A DNA stretch of 6,184 bases, taken from contig JANWJI010000038.1 of assembly GCA_025449515.1 (NCBI GenBank), positions 1 to 6,184 on the forward strand, given 5' to 3'. A program made the translations under genes and the position numbers. The notes below the pieces were generated by a model. That model searched no databases. It saw only the letters and a program-made list of their open reading frames with translations, and was not told where the DNA came from. Source of the DNA: Nitrososphaeraceae archaeon (lineage in GTDB: Archaea; Thermoproteota; Nitrososphaeria; Nitrososphaerales; Nitrososphaeraceae). Below, piece by piece: positions 1-5,766 of the stretch; position 1 is the stretch's first letter; every line of letters starts with the position of its first letter.

Positions 1-109
1 AGCTAATAATCACTATGCTGGTTTTGGTTCGGGAACTGCCAATATATTCAGAAAGATGGTTGGGTTGCCAGAAGCTGCATTGAGTAAGGAGGAAGAGAAG
101 AACAAATAG
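1..109 (+). CDS. DUF72 family protein, C-terminal end only (5' end outside window)
   Basis: Reading from base 2, 35 codons run to TAG at 107-109. The peptide contains NNHYAGFGSGTANIFRKMVG, which matches the conserved end of DUF72 (YecE-like) proteins, where an asparagine-rich NNHY strand is followed by a short helix. The family adopts a TIM-barrel-like fold and has no firmly established biochemical role, so no reaction is assigned. The charged tail (LSKEEEKNK) is an ordinary C-terminus and nothing suggests truncation on this side. A related but broken copy of the same segment lies on the opposite strand at 3106-3255. The family call rests on about 35 residues, but the motif is distinctive. 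Confidence 0.75.
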   Translation, partial: ANNHYAGFGSGTANIFRKMVGLPEAALSKEEEKNK

Positions 110-222
110 GATGTACTTGATTCTCTCCAGTTATTTCCGGATATTTTACGTATCTCTACCAACTTTGTATTCGTGCCAGTATCGACAGGTCTTTCGAAGA
201 CGAATTAGACTATTATTTGAAA

Positions 223-462
223 ATGAACTTAAGGGTGCATCCAGAAGATAGGTATCAACGCAAGAAAGAAGCGTGGTATTTTCATGAATCAAGTTGGTGT
301 ATGCGTCATGACAACGGCTATGATGGACAAGGTTGCAATAACGGTGAATGTATTTCGGAGTGTAGATATTATCCTAAATTTGGAAGAATAGAAGATGAAG
401 AAGTTATCCAAAGGCATAAAGAGATTGAAGAACGTTACAGAGAACGGAATGCCCTAAGTTAG
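223..462 (+). CDS. Small cysteine-containing hypothetical protein
   Basis: I do not recognise this 79-aa protein. It is hydrophilic, with no signal peptide or membrane segment. The centre holds four cysteines, C26, C38, C43 and C47 (C-x11-C-x4-C-x3-C), plus H29, within WCMRHDNGYDGQGCNNGEC. That could bind zinc or an Fe-S cluster, but this is inference. The last 25 residues (IEDEEVIQRHKEIEERYRER) are charged and probably one helix. I prefer ATG 223 over TTG 217; the frame is open upstream to 121, so the start is uncertain. No clear TATA box or ribosome binding site precedes it. A 7-bp hairpin follows the stop by 35 nt. The composition looks protein-like rather than random, which is the main support that it is real. 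Confidence 0.5.
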   Translation: MNLRVHPEDRYQRKKEAWYFHESSWCMRHDNGYDGQGCNNGECISECRYYPKFGRIEDEEVIQRHKEIEERYRERNALS

Positions 463-496
463 TTGTAATATTTCTGTCAAGTGAATTTCTTCACTC

Positions 497-517
497 ATGA
501 ATCGGGTTTGGATTCAT
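497..517. repeat. 7-bp inverted repeat (hairpin) after the small cysteine protein
   Basis: ATGAATC at 497-503 pairs perfectly with GATTCAT at 511-517 across a 7-nt loop. A weaker 5-bp hairpin, GTGAA/TTCAC, lies just before it at 481-494. The position 20-55 nt after the stop codon at 462 would suit a transcript 3' end, but no strong T-tract follows, so a terminator role is only possible. Confidence 0.4.
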
Positions 518-579
518 CCTTAATCATATTTTGGTCCACATGTTGCTGTGACATATGATCTTTTGATTTTAGTGCTGCC

Positions 580-608
580 GGCGGACTAGTCTGGAATAAT
601 AGTCCGCC
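580..608. repeat. GC-rich 8-bp inverted repeat with 13-nt loop
   Basis: GGCGGACT at 580-587 and AGTCCGCC at 601-608 form a perfect 8-bp stem around a 13-nt AT-rich loop. It stands out because the surrounding DNA is AT-rich. It lies directly upstream of the integrase remnant. It may be a transcript-stabilising hairpin, a transcription factor site, or part of an old recombination or transposon end; the sequence does not decide between these. Confidence 0.5.
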
Positions 609-618
609 AGCCCAATAG

Positions 619-815
619 GATGGCCAATCTGATTTCTACTTCAGACCAGATGCTAATGAAATCTTAACAGAATATCCCAGGCTATTGACTTGCTTATAAT
701 AAACGAAGAAAATAGGCTACGTAAAAAGGTCGAGATTCTAGAAGTCAAAACAGACAAGGTAGAAGAGCTGCAGCAAACTATAGATGACATAATGAGAAAG
801 TTGGGTTTAACCTAG
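619..815 (+). pseudogene. Tyrosine recombinase (integrase) C-terminal remnant, frameshifted
   Basis: Two overlapping frames together read like the tail of archaeal XerA-type integrases. The first (619-about 678) contains DFYFRPDANEILTEY; the second (about 680-815) continues AIDLLIINEENRLRKKVE and a coiled-coil-like helix ending in IMRKLGLT before TAG at 813-815. As I recall them, thaumarchaeal integrases have a YYRP..EIL.EY segment after the catalytic domain, then a D.LTI.EE.RL..KVE linker and a terminal helix. Joining the frames needs one base added near 676-680 (ATATCCCAGG), so this is a one-base deletion. An in-frame TAG at 616-618 lies upstream, and the catalytic domain with its R-H-R-Y residues is absent. 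It is therefore dead debris of an integrated element. The assignment rests on remembered family motifs and needs a profile search. Confidence 0.6.
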
Positions 816-971
816 TCCAATCCAGTCTATTACACGACATCATGTCTTCCTAGGCCTGCTTCGTAACTAAGCAACGACTTTTTAGACAACATCCATTGCC
901 TGATAAGATTTGCGTGATAATAGGAGATAGTCATTACTTATATTAGTGGCTCATTGCTTGCACATTCCCTA

Positions 972-980
972 TTTATAAAA
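972..980 (+). promoter_or_regulatory. Archaeal TATA box of the OLD nuclease gene
   Basis: TTTATAAAA is centred 25 nt upstream of the ATG at 1001. In archaea TBP binds about 26 nt before the transcription start, so the mRNA should begin at or within a few bases of the ATG, giving a leaderless transcript. No Shine-Dalgarno sequence lies between box and start codon, which fits. Confidence 0.65.
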
Positions 981-1000
981 CCTTCAACATTACGATTCGC

Positions 1001-2791
1001 ATGATAATAAAGGAGCTAATTATATCAAATCTTTTTTCTTTTGAAAATACCAGAATACCTTTCGGTAAATATACTGTAATCACAGGTCACAATGGAGTGG
1101 GAAAATCAAATATCATCAGATTGTTCAAAATAATCACAAATGATCCTGAATACACCTTTTCTAATAACCATATAGAGATCAAACAAAAACTTAACAAAGA
1201 AAAGAATAGTTGTATTAAGATTCGAGTCCGGTTTTCAGATGAAGAAAGGAGTATGATTTCCAGATTAATTTTCAGAAATCCTGATGTGAAAGTTCAGGAC
1301 GCTGACTTCATTTTAGCTTGGAACAGATTACGACCCAATCAACAAATAATTTCAGCCCTTGTCTTGCCAAATAAATTATGTATTTGGAATTGTGAATCCA
1401 CACAAAAAGTTGGATTCATAGAAGATGACAATGAATCTTGGTGCGAAAATATATTTGAATATCTTGGAAATATCAAAAATGCTACACCTGAGGAAATCAA
1501 GAAGATAACAAATGATGCTGATTCTGAGTATAATACTCTAATTCAAAAAAGTATTTTTCAGGATTTACTACATGAGGACGATTCGACCAAGCTTAAAAAA
1601 TATTTCAACATAGATGGTAGACCTATTTGCGGTTTCTATAATCAAGATTATAAAAATGAATATTATGCATCGATTTTTGAATATTGTAAACTATCTCTTA
1701 ATACAGGTAATGTTGATTTATGGCTTCTTTTAAAAAAGATATTTCTGAAAAATCTGGTTATTATAAATGAATTCCGACCATCTATTAACCAATTTAAAAA
1801 CGAGATTAATGAAATGAAATCTAAAGGTCCCATCGCCGCAATGACAGGATTGCAACAAGAGTTTAACCATATTTTTCCTAAATATAATTTCGACGTAGAA
1901 GCAGATGATGAAATCCACTTTACAATAATCTCGGAAGGAAAAAAATTTAGGTTAGAAGATTCAGCCTCAGGATACTTTGAGATTATCTATATGTTAAATC
2001 TAATAAGGGAAAATGATCAGAGCATAGTTATGTTTGATGAACCAGCTTTACATTTGCATCCAATAAAGCAACGACATTTTTGGAAATTTATCAGCGAGAC
2101 AAACAAGAATCAAGTAATTGCAATAACACATTCTCCATATTTAGTCAATCTATCTTTATTTCAAGACGAAAACAAATTAGTAAATATTCAAATGCTTAAC
2201 GGAATAAGTAAGGCTTATCCCGAACCGACTACTGCATTAGGTGGAATTTCAATCAAAGGTTATAATTTTAAACCAGAGATTTTCTTTTCAAGGTGTAATA
2301 TCATGGTAGAAGGCCCAAGCGATGGTGGAGCTATATCTGCAATCTCTGATAGCTTGAATAACGTATTTGAAAAATGCTCTATCCAAATAGTGTTTACTGG
2401 TGGAAAAGACATCCTGAGCAGTTATGTTCCTATTCTAAAAGCGTATTCAATTCCGCATGTAGCATTAGCAGATTATGATTATATGTGCGATAACGGTAAA
2501 CTCTCTACTACCCCACGGGCTGAAACATGTGATTTTATAATTCTTGAAAAAAGGTTAGAAGATGAGTTAAATAAGTTTGATACAACTGTCAAGGTATTAT
2601 CTAATTTTGATCACAATGATCCCTGTAAGAGTAGCAAAGAACATTATGATTCAATCCCAGCCACCAAAGCATACGAAATTGTCCATAAAGCTATGTCAAA
2701 CAATATGATGTCGGTTAAACATAGTAGATTAGGCGAAGTATTCAATTCTGCCATCAAGAAGGCAGGCTTCAATCCTAACGAATTCTGGTAA
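1001..2791 (+). CDS. OLD-family ATP-dependent nuclease (AAA/ABC ATPase + TOPRIM)
   Basis: This 596-aa protein has the OLD (overcoming lysogenization defect) architecture. The N-terminal ABC-type ATPase carries Walker A GHNGVGKS (29-36), a signature-like segment LEDSASGY (318-325), Walker B IVMFDEP (342-348) and the switch histidine in ITHSPYL (H377). The C-terminal TOPRIM domain carries VEGPSDG (436-442, acidic E437 and D441), FTGGKD (465-470) and ALADYDY (488-494, acidic D491 and D493), the metal-binding residues for DNA cleavage. A long insertion rich in K, N and E separates Walker A and B, as expected for the dimerisation region. All key residues are present and the length is normal, so it looks functional. 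Known relatives act in anti-phage defence, as stand-alone class 1 enzymes (P2 Old) or with a UvrD-like helicase (GajA of Gabija). No helicase or other partner is in the window, suggesting class 1. Start choice is supported by the TATA box at 972-980. It sits between integrase and DUF72 debris, consistent with arrival by transfer. Confidence 0.88.
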   Translation: MIIKELIISNLFSFENTRIPFGKYTVITGHNGVGKSNIIRLFKIITNDPEYTFSNNHIEIKQKLNKEKNSCIKIRVRFSDEERSMISRLIFRNPDVKVQDADFILAWNRLRPNQQIISALVLPNKLCIWNCESTQKVGFIEDDNESWCENIFEYLGNIKNATPEEIKKITNDADSEYNTLIQKSIFQDLLHEDDSTKLKKYFNIDGRPICGFYNQDYKNEYYASIFEYCKLSLNTGNVDLWLLLKKIFLKNLVIINEFRPSINQFKNEINEMKSKGPIAAMTGLQQEFNHIFPKYNFDVEADDEIHFTIISEGKKFRLEDSASGYFEIIYMLNLIRENDQSIVMFDEPALHLHPIKQRHFWKFISETNKNQVIAITHSPYLVNLSLFQDENKLVNIQMLNGISKAYPEPTTALGGISIKGYNFKPEIFFSRCNIMVEGPSDGGAISAISDSLNNVFEKCSIQIVFTGGKDILSSYVPILKAYSIPHVALADYDYMCDNGKLSTTPRAETCDFIILEKRLEDELNKFDTTVKVLSNFDHNDPCKSSKEHYDSIPATKAYEIVHKAMSNNMMSVKHSRLGEVFNSAIKKAGFNPNEFW

Positions 2792-2855
2792 TATATTTTG
2801 CTAAGGAATTTTGCCTATGTTATGCGCTCTACAAAATCAAGGAATTGCATATATA

Positions 2856-2896
2856 ATCTCTAGCAAGAGAGATCTCGGAAAATACCAGAGTTTTTT
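2856..2896 (+). terminator. Probable transcription terminator of the OLD gene
   Basis: Two hairpins lie 65-105 nt after the stop codon. The first is ATCTCT/AGAGAT (2856-2861 with 2868-2873, 6-nt loop). The second is CTCGG/CC-A-GAG (2874-2890, one bulged A), followed at once by six T residues at 2891-2896. Archaeal RNA polymerase stops mainly at T-tracts, and the hairpins may protect the 3' end. Confidence 0.5.
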
Positions 2897-3105
2897 CAAT
2901 TGTATTGAATGTCATTTATCAAAATGCATAAACACGTCTTCACTAATAAAATACTGCATAAACTAATCTTAGTAGGGCACAAGTTCAAAATCGAAGATAG
3001 AAGACTGAAAGTTGCAACCTTATTGACTTAATCAATGACGGGATCCATCTAATGCGGTAAGATTAACGGAAAGGCCGCTCATTTCAAAAAATCTGATAGG
3101 CTAGT

Positions 3106-3255
3106 TTATCTTGTGTTACTAGATGTTCTTACTCCGGTATCAGGAATCTCAACATTCTCATTCCATGTCACTTCTGACAAATCCAACATTTTTCTGAACG
3201 TGTTAGCAGTTCCTGGTCCAAAGCCAGCATAATGATTGTTTGCTGCATATGTTGG
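3106..3255 (-). pseudogene. DUF72 C-terminal fragment, inverted second copy
   Basis: Reading leftwards from 3255, 49 codons run to TAA at 3106-3108. The peptide begins PTYAANNHYAGFGPGTANTF and continues RKMLDLSEVTWNEN, clearly the same C-terminal motif as the DUF72 end at 1-109. Over 24 aligned codons I count 19 identical residues and 55 of 72 identical bases, so the copies are paralogous, not a recent duplication. A stop codon (TAA, 3256-3258 on the plus strand) directly precedes the fragment, and I could not find the rest of the barrel domain upstream in any frame. The gene therefore has lost at least 80% of its length. No start codon or promoter is evident. Confidence 0.7.
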
Positions 3256-3287
3256 TTACAGATTTGGATTATATAAAATTATATTAT

Positions 3288-3305
3288 TTACTAAAGTTAC
3301 TAAAG
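3288..3305. repeat. 9-bp tandem direct repeat
   Basis: TTACTAAAG occurs twice head to tail (3288-3296 and 3297-3305). It lies in noncoding DNA just beyond the broken edge of the DUF72 fragment. It may be a slippage product; no function can be assigned. Confidence 0.5.
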
Positions 3306-3490
3306 TCGAACTCATAATATTCCTCAACAATTTCAAGTAAACTGATAATGCAAACTTTTTTCTAGTCATAATGCGTTACTGTGCGGCGGAATGTATCGAA
3401 GGGCCAGTCAATAGATAATAAAGTCAACAAGAAAACAAAATTTAAAACATTAGTTGACCGATAATTACTATAGCAACCAGATTTCCTTTT

Positions 3491-4284
3491 ATCGCAAATG
3501 AGTTTAGTGGAAAGCGTGTCCTTGTCACAGGTGGAACTGCCGGAATTGGCAAAGCCGTAGTAACCAGGCTTCGAAATGGAGGAGCCAAAGTCATAACAAC
3601 CGCACGAAGTCCTGTGAATACTAGCGATCTCTATACAGAGAGTGAGCTTGTAGTTATTCAAGCCGACCTAAGTATGGCGGTAGGATGCACAAAAGTAGTT
3701 AATGAAGTCACTTCTGGTTTTGGTGGCATTGACATTCTTGTAAGTGTTGTAGGAGCATCGTCTGCACCAAGTGGTGGATTTGCCACTTTGAGCGATGAGG
3801 AATGGCAGAAAGAACTGAACATAAATCTATTAGCTGCTGTTAGGTTGGACCGAGGCTTACTGCCTGGGATGATCAAACAAGGCTCTGGTGTGATTATCCA
3901 TGTCTCTTCAATTCAGAGAAGACTTCCACTTTTTGAAGCTACATTGGCTTATGCGGCTGCAAAAGCAGCGCTAACAACATACAGCAAGGGATTATCAAAT
4001 GAAGTTGGTCCAAAGGGAATTCGTGTTAACACGGTTGCTCCGGGATTCATTGAGACTTCTGCAGCTCAAGCACTCATCGAGCGTTTAGCCAAACAATCCG
4101 GAACTGACATGGAGACTGCACGTCAAGCACTAATGGATTCCCTTGGTGGCATTCCCATTGGTCGTCCGGGACGTCCTGAAGAGGTAGCCGAATTAATTGC
4201 ATTGCATTTCTGGTTTCTGACAGAGCACAGTCAATCAACGGAAGTGAGTATGTGATTGATGGGGGAACGATTCCAACGGTCTAA
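3491..4284 (+). pseudogene. Short-chain dehydrogenase/reductase 1, broken at start and near C-terminus
   Basis: The conceptual product is 262 aa, the normal size of a classical SDR, an NAD(P)-dependent oxidoreductase of unknown substrate. Numbering from codon 3491, it has the Rossmann motif TGGTAGIG (13-20), D59, ILVSVVGAS in place of the usual NNAG strand, and the catalytic serine in HVSSIQ (S139/S140) with Y154 and K158 in YAAAK. There are two lesions. First, the open frame starts after TGA 3455-3457 and contains no ATG, GTG or TTG before the Rossmann motif; ATC at 3491 stands where ATG would give MANEFSGKRVLVTGG. Second, ATTGC is tandemly repeated at 4196-4205. Removing one copy restores the expected end ELIAFLVSDRAQS to GGTIPTV, with TAA at 4282-4284; as written, the frame runs into a foreign tail ending at 4255. 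A start at GTG 3614 would lack the nucleotide-binding motif. The gene is visibly less AT-rich than the OLD gene and resembles a widespread bacterial SDR group, which hints at transfer from bacteria. Confidence 0.8.
4196..4205 (+). repeat. 5-bp tandem duplication causing frameshift in SDR 1
   Basis: ATTGC appears twice in succession. Deleting one unit restores the conserved SDR ending with no further change, so the repeat is the probable inactivating mutation. Confidence 0.8.
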
Positions 4285-5090
4285 TTCATTTGCAGATTAA
4301 TTATATTCATATTTGTGCCAATACCTCCATCGACGAACAATTCGATACCAGTGATAAAACTGCTGTCATCAGATGCAAGGAATGAAACAACTTTCGCGAC
4401 TTCATCAGGAGTTCCCATCCGTCCTAACGGCACATTGGATATAATACTCTTGATCTGCTCGGTCTCTTTTTCACTTGGAGCTAAACCACTAACAAACCCT
4501 CTGAGGCCAGGTGTGTCTATTGGACCTGGACTAATGGCATTGACCCGAATCTTCCTGTGTTTCAGCTCTGCTGCCCAGGAGCGTGTAAATGATCGCACAG
4601 CGGCCTTGGTTGCACCATAAACACTGAACCCATCTGCTGCTTTTGATCCTGCGGTTGATGCGTTTAGAACAATCGACCCACCGCCTTGAAATAATGGAAG
4701 TGCCTTCTGCACAGTAAAAAGTAGTCCTTTGACGTTGACATTGAATGTTTTTTCAAAATGTGTTTCGGTAATATTCTCCAATGGAGCCACTTCCCCTAGG
4801 CCGGCATTGGCGAACAGAATATCAATATAGTTCTTCTGCTTCTTTACTTTAGCATACAACCTATCAAGATCTGCAAGGTTTGAGACATCACCCTGAACAC
4901 CACTGACGTTGTCTTTGCCAATCTGCTTGACTGCAGCATCAACTTCGCTTTGGCGGCGACCTGTAATGAAAACATATGCACCTTCTGAGACTAACCGCTG
5001 TGCCGTGGCAAGGCCTATGCCACTATTTCCGCCAGTGATGACTGCAACTTTTCCGTCAAATCGTTTTGTAATTGATCTGGTTTGAGCCAT
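4281..5090 (-). CDS. Short-chain dehydrogenase/reductase 2 (classical SDR, probably NADPH-dependent)
   Basis: The product is a 269-aa classical SDR, presumably a cytoplasmic NAD(P)H oxidoreductase; the substrate cannot be told from sequence. Motifs in order, from MAQTRSITKRFDGKV: TGGNSGIG (19-26) for the cofactor, TGRR (43-46) whose arginines after the second strand favour NADPH, D68, ANAG (94-97), N119, catalytic S145, Y158 and K162 (Y-GAT-K), and SPGPIDTPG (187-195). All catalytic residues are intact and the end FVDGGIG is typical, with an extra tail to N269. I choose ATG 5090 over the in-frame ATG at 5114 because a TATA-like TTTTAAAT is centred about 26 nt upstream of 5090 and overlaps the earlier ATG; a leaderless mRNA would start at MAQ. 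Its TAG stop overlaps the TAA of broken SDR 1 on the other strand. The two SDRs are different subfamilies, so this is not a recent duplication. Composition is again less AT-rich than the OLD gene. Confidence 0.88.
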   Translation of the reverse strand: MAQTRSITKRFDGKVAVITGGNSGIGLATAQRLVSEGAYVFITGRRQSEVDAAVKQIGKDNVSGVQGDVSNLADLDRLYAKVKKQKNYIDILFANAGLGEVAPLENITETHFEKTFNVNVKGLLFTVQKALPLFQGGGSIVLNASTAGSKAADGFSVYGATKAAVRSFTRSWAAELKHRKIRVNAISPGPIDTPGLRGFVSGLAPSEKETEQIKSIISNVPLGRMGTPDEVAKVVSFLASDDSSFITGIELFVDGGIGTNMNIINLQMN

Positions 5091-5110
5091 ACAACAGATT
5101 AGCAAATTAC

Positions 5111-5120
5111 TCATTTAAAA
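5111..5120 (-). promoter_or_regulatory. TATA box of SDR 2
   Basis: Read on the minus strand, TTTTAAATGA has its core centred about 26 nt before ATG 5090, the archaeal spacing for a leaderless transcript. It decides the start codon, because the alternative ATG (5112-5114) lies within the box. Confidence 0.55.
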
Positions 5121-5123
5121 GAT

Positions 5124-5140
5124 AATAACCAATAACCAAT
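5124..5140. repeat. 7-bp tandem repeat upstream of the SDR 2 promoter
   Basis: AATAACC occurs at 5124-5130 and 5131-5137, followed by a partial third unit AAT. It abuts the upstream side of the TATA box, where the TFB recognition element and any regulator would bind, so it may be an operator or simply slippage. Confidence 0.45.
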
Positions 5141-5225
5141 AAGAAACAGGTAATAATAAATAACAAATTAGGGTTACAGCAGAACTAACACTAGTGGTCT
5201 TCATAACATTTACAAATATTAAATA

Positions 5226-5345
5226 TCACTTTTCGTTATTATTATTCCTGCTGGATTCATTGTCAATAGTTATCTTTCTCAGCAAGTCCATGTAATTTGA
5301 TACATTTCTCTGGAAGTTGGACTGGAAATGGAGAAGGATGATACC
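5226..5345 (-). other. Possible short helical peptide or gene remnant
   Basis: In the gap between SDR 2 and the DUF5519 gene, an open stretch of 39 codons on the minus strand ends at TGA (5226-5228). It reads FQSNFQRNVSNYMDLLRK followed by a polar, asparagine-rich end. This looks like the tail of a helical protein, but a TGA lies just upstream (5346-5348) and the only ATG is at 5291, giving 21 residues. I do not recognise the family. It may be debris or chance. Confidence 0.2.
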
Positions 5346-5380
5346 TCATTCAGATATACTTTGAATTGTTTTATAGGGTA

Positions 5381-5722
5381 TTACATCGTTTTATTAGCAG
5401 ATTTAGCAATGCGTTGAGTAACAGAGTAATCATAAGCTTGTTTGATCAGTTCCTTCACTACCCCTAATTGTTCTTTTGTTTCTAAAACACATGATACCCA
5501 TCCTGCTTGTGGAGCGAATTGATGTTCTATAGCCTTTCCAGTTTGGAGGGCTTGTTCTTGTTGAGGCTTAGAGAGTCTAATATCAAGGTGATGCTGCCCA
5601 TGAAAGTGCACAAAATTTCTTAAACCATAGAAGTAAGCTTCCGCGCTCAGAGAATCAGGTTTCTGTTCTACACTGGGCATTGATCTTATGAAGTTTCTAG
5701 CTTCTTCATAGAAACTTGCCAT
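5381..5722 (-). CDS. DUF5519 (luciferase-domain-like) small protein
   Basis: This 113-aa soluble protein lacks a signal peptide or membrane helix. It fits, from memory, the DUF5519 family: a first helix (2-15), the strand HFHGQHHLDIRLS (39-51), a helix SKPQQEQALQTGKA (51-64), then the hallmark H67 with APQAGWVSC (70-78) and a C-terminal helix QLGVVKELIKQAYDYS (85-100). In relatives the corresponding text reads like D-x-R-L, HP, SGWV and LLRxSY. The family's biochemical function is not known; the luciferase name is historical and I do not infer light production. ATG 5722 is preceded by a TATA-like TATTTAATA centred about 29 nt upstream, so it probably has its own promoter with a leader of only a few bases. 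It follows the broken LHTHD gene by 44 nt on the same strand. Confidence 0.6.
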   Translation of the reverse strand: MASFYEEARNFIRSMPSVEQKPDSLSAEAYFYGLRNFVHFHGQHHLDIRLSKPQQEQALQTGKAIEHQFAPQAGWVSCVLETKEQLGVVKELIKQAYDYSVTQRIAKSANKTM

Positions 5723-5746
5723 CTACTCTGATCTAAGCATTAAGAC

Positions 5747-5755
5747 TATTAAATA
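5747..5755 (-). promoter_or_regulatory. TATA-like box of the DUF5519 gene
   Basis: The minus strand reads TATTTAATA, centred 29 nt upstream of ATG 5722. The surroundings are very AT-rich, so a chance match is possible. Confidence 0.35.
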
Positions 5756-5766
5756 TTAATTAATTA

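Larger units (their letters stand above)
463..1000. other. Gene-poor interval with integrase debris and hairpins
   Basis: This 538-bp gap has no intact reading frame. It contains a 7-bp hairpin (497-517), a GC-rich 8-bp hairpin (580-608), the remnant of an integrase C-terminus (619-815) and the TATA box of the OLD gene (972-980). I found no tRNA or rRNA in it. In the stretch 816-970 I see nothing recognisable. Confidence 0.6.
2792..3490. other. Gene-poor interval between OLD gene and SDR 1
   Basis: This 700-bp gap holds a terminator-like hairpin pair (2856-2896), an inverted DUF72 fragment (3106-3255) and a 9-bp tandem repeat (3288-3305). A 37-codon ATG frame on the - strand (3256-3369) has no recognisable features and I treat it as chance. 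Between 2897 and 3105 I see nothing; one short + frame there ends at a TAA after IEDRRLKVATLLT, with too little to call. Confidence 0.55.

Noticed and set aside
111..251. 46-codon ATG frame overlapping the start of the small cysteine protein
   Set aside because: It overlaps the better frame at 223-462, has no motif, and is arginine- and leucine-rich in the way of chance frames.
1730..1918. Minus-strand open frame inside the OLD gene
   Set aside because: It is short and antisense to a well-supported gene with no motif.
2792..3490. A GajB-like helicase or other defence partner after the OLD gene
   Set aside because: No long frame and no helicase motif exists in this interval on either strand; only a DUF72 fragment is found.
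3362..3876. Minus-strand open frames opposite the 5' half of SDR 1
   Set aside because: They are antisense shadows of the SDR reading frame; the translations have no recognisable motif.
3614..4255. SDR 1 as an intact 213-aa gene starting at GTG 3614
   Set aside because: It would lack the TGGTAGIG cofactor motif, which is present upstream in the same frame, and would end in a foreign tail caused by the ATTGC duplication.
4315..4620. Plus-strand open frame opposite SDR 2
   Set aside because: It is antisense to the conserved C-terminal part of SDR 2 and has no independent support.
5091..5114. Upstream ATG at 5114 as the SDR 2 start
   Set aside because: It overlaps the TATA box that best explains transcription, and the added residues are not typical of SDR N-termini.
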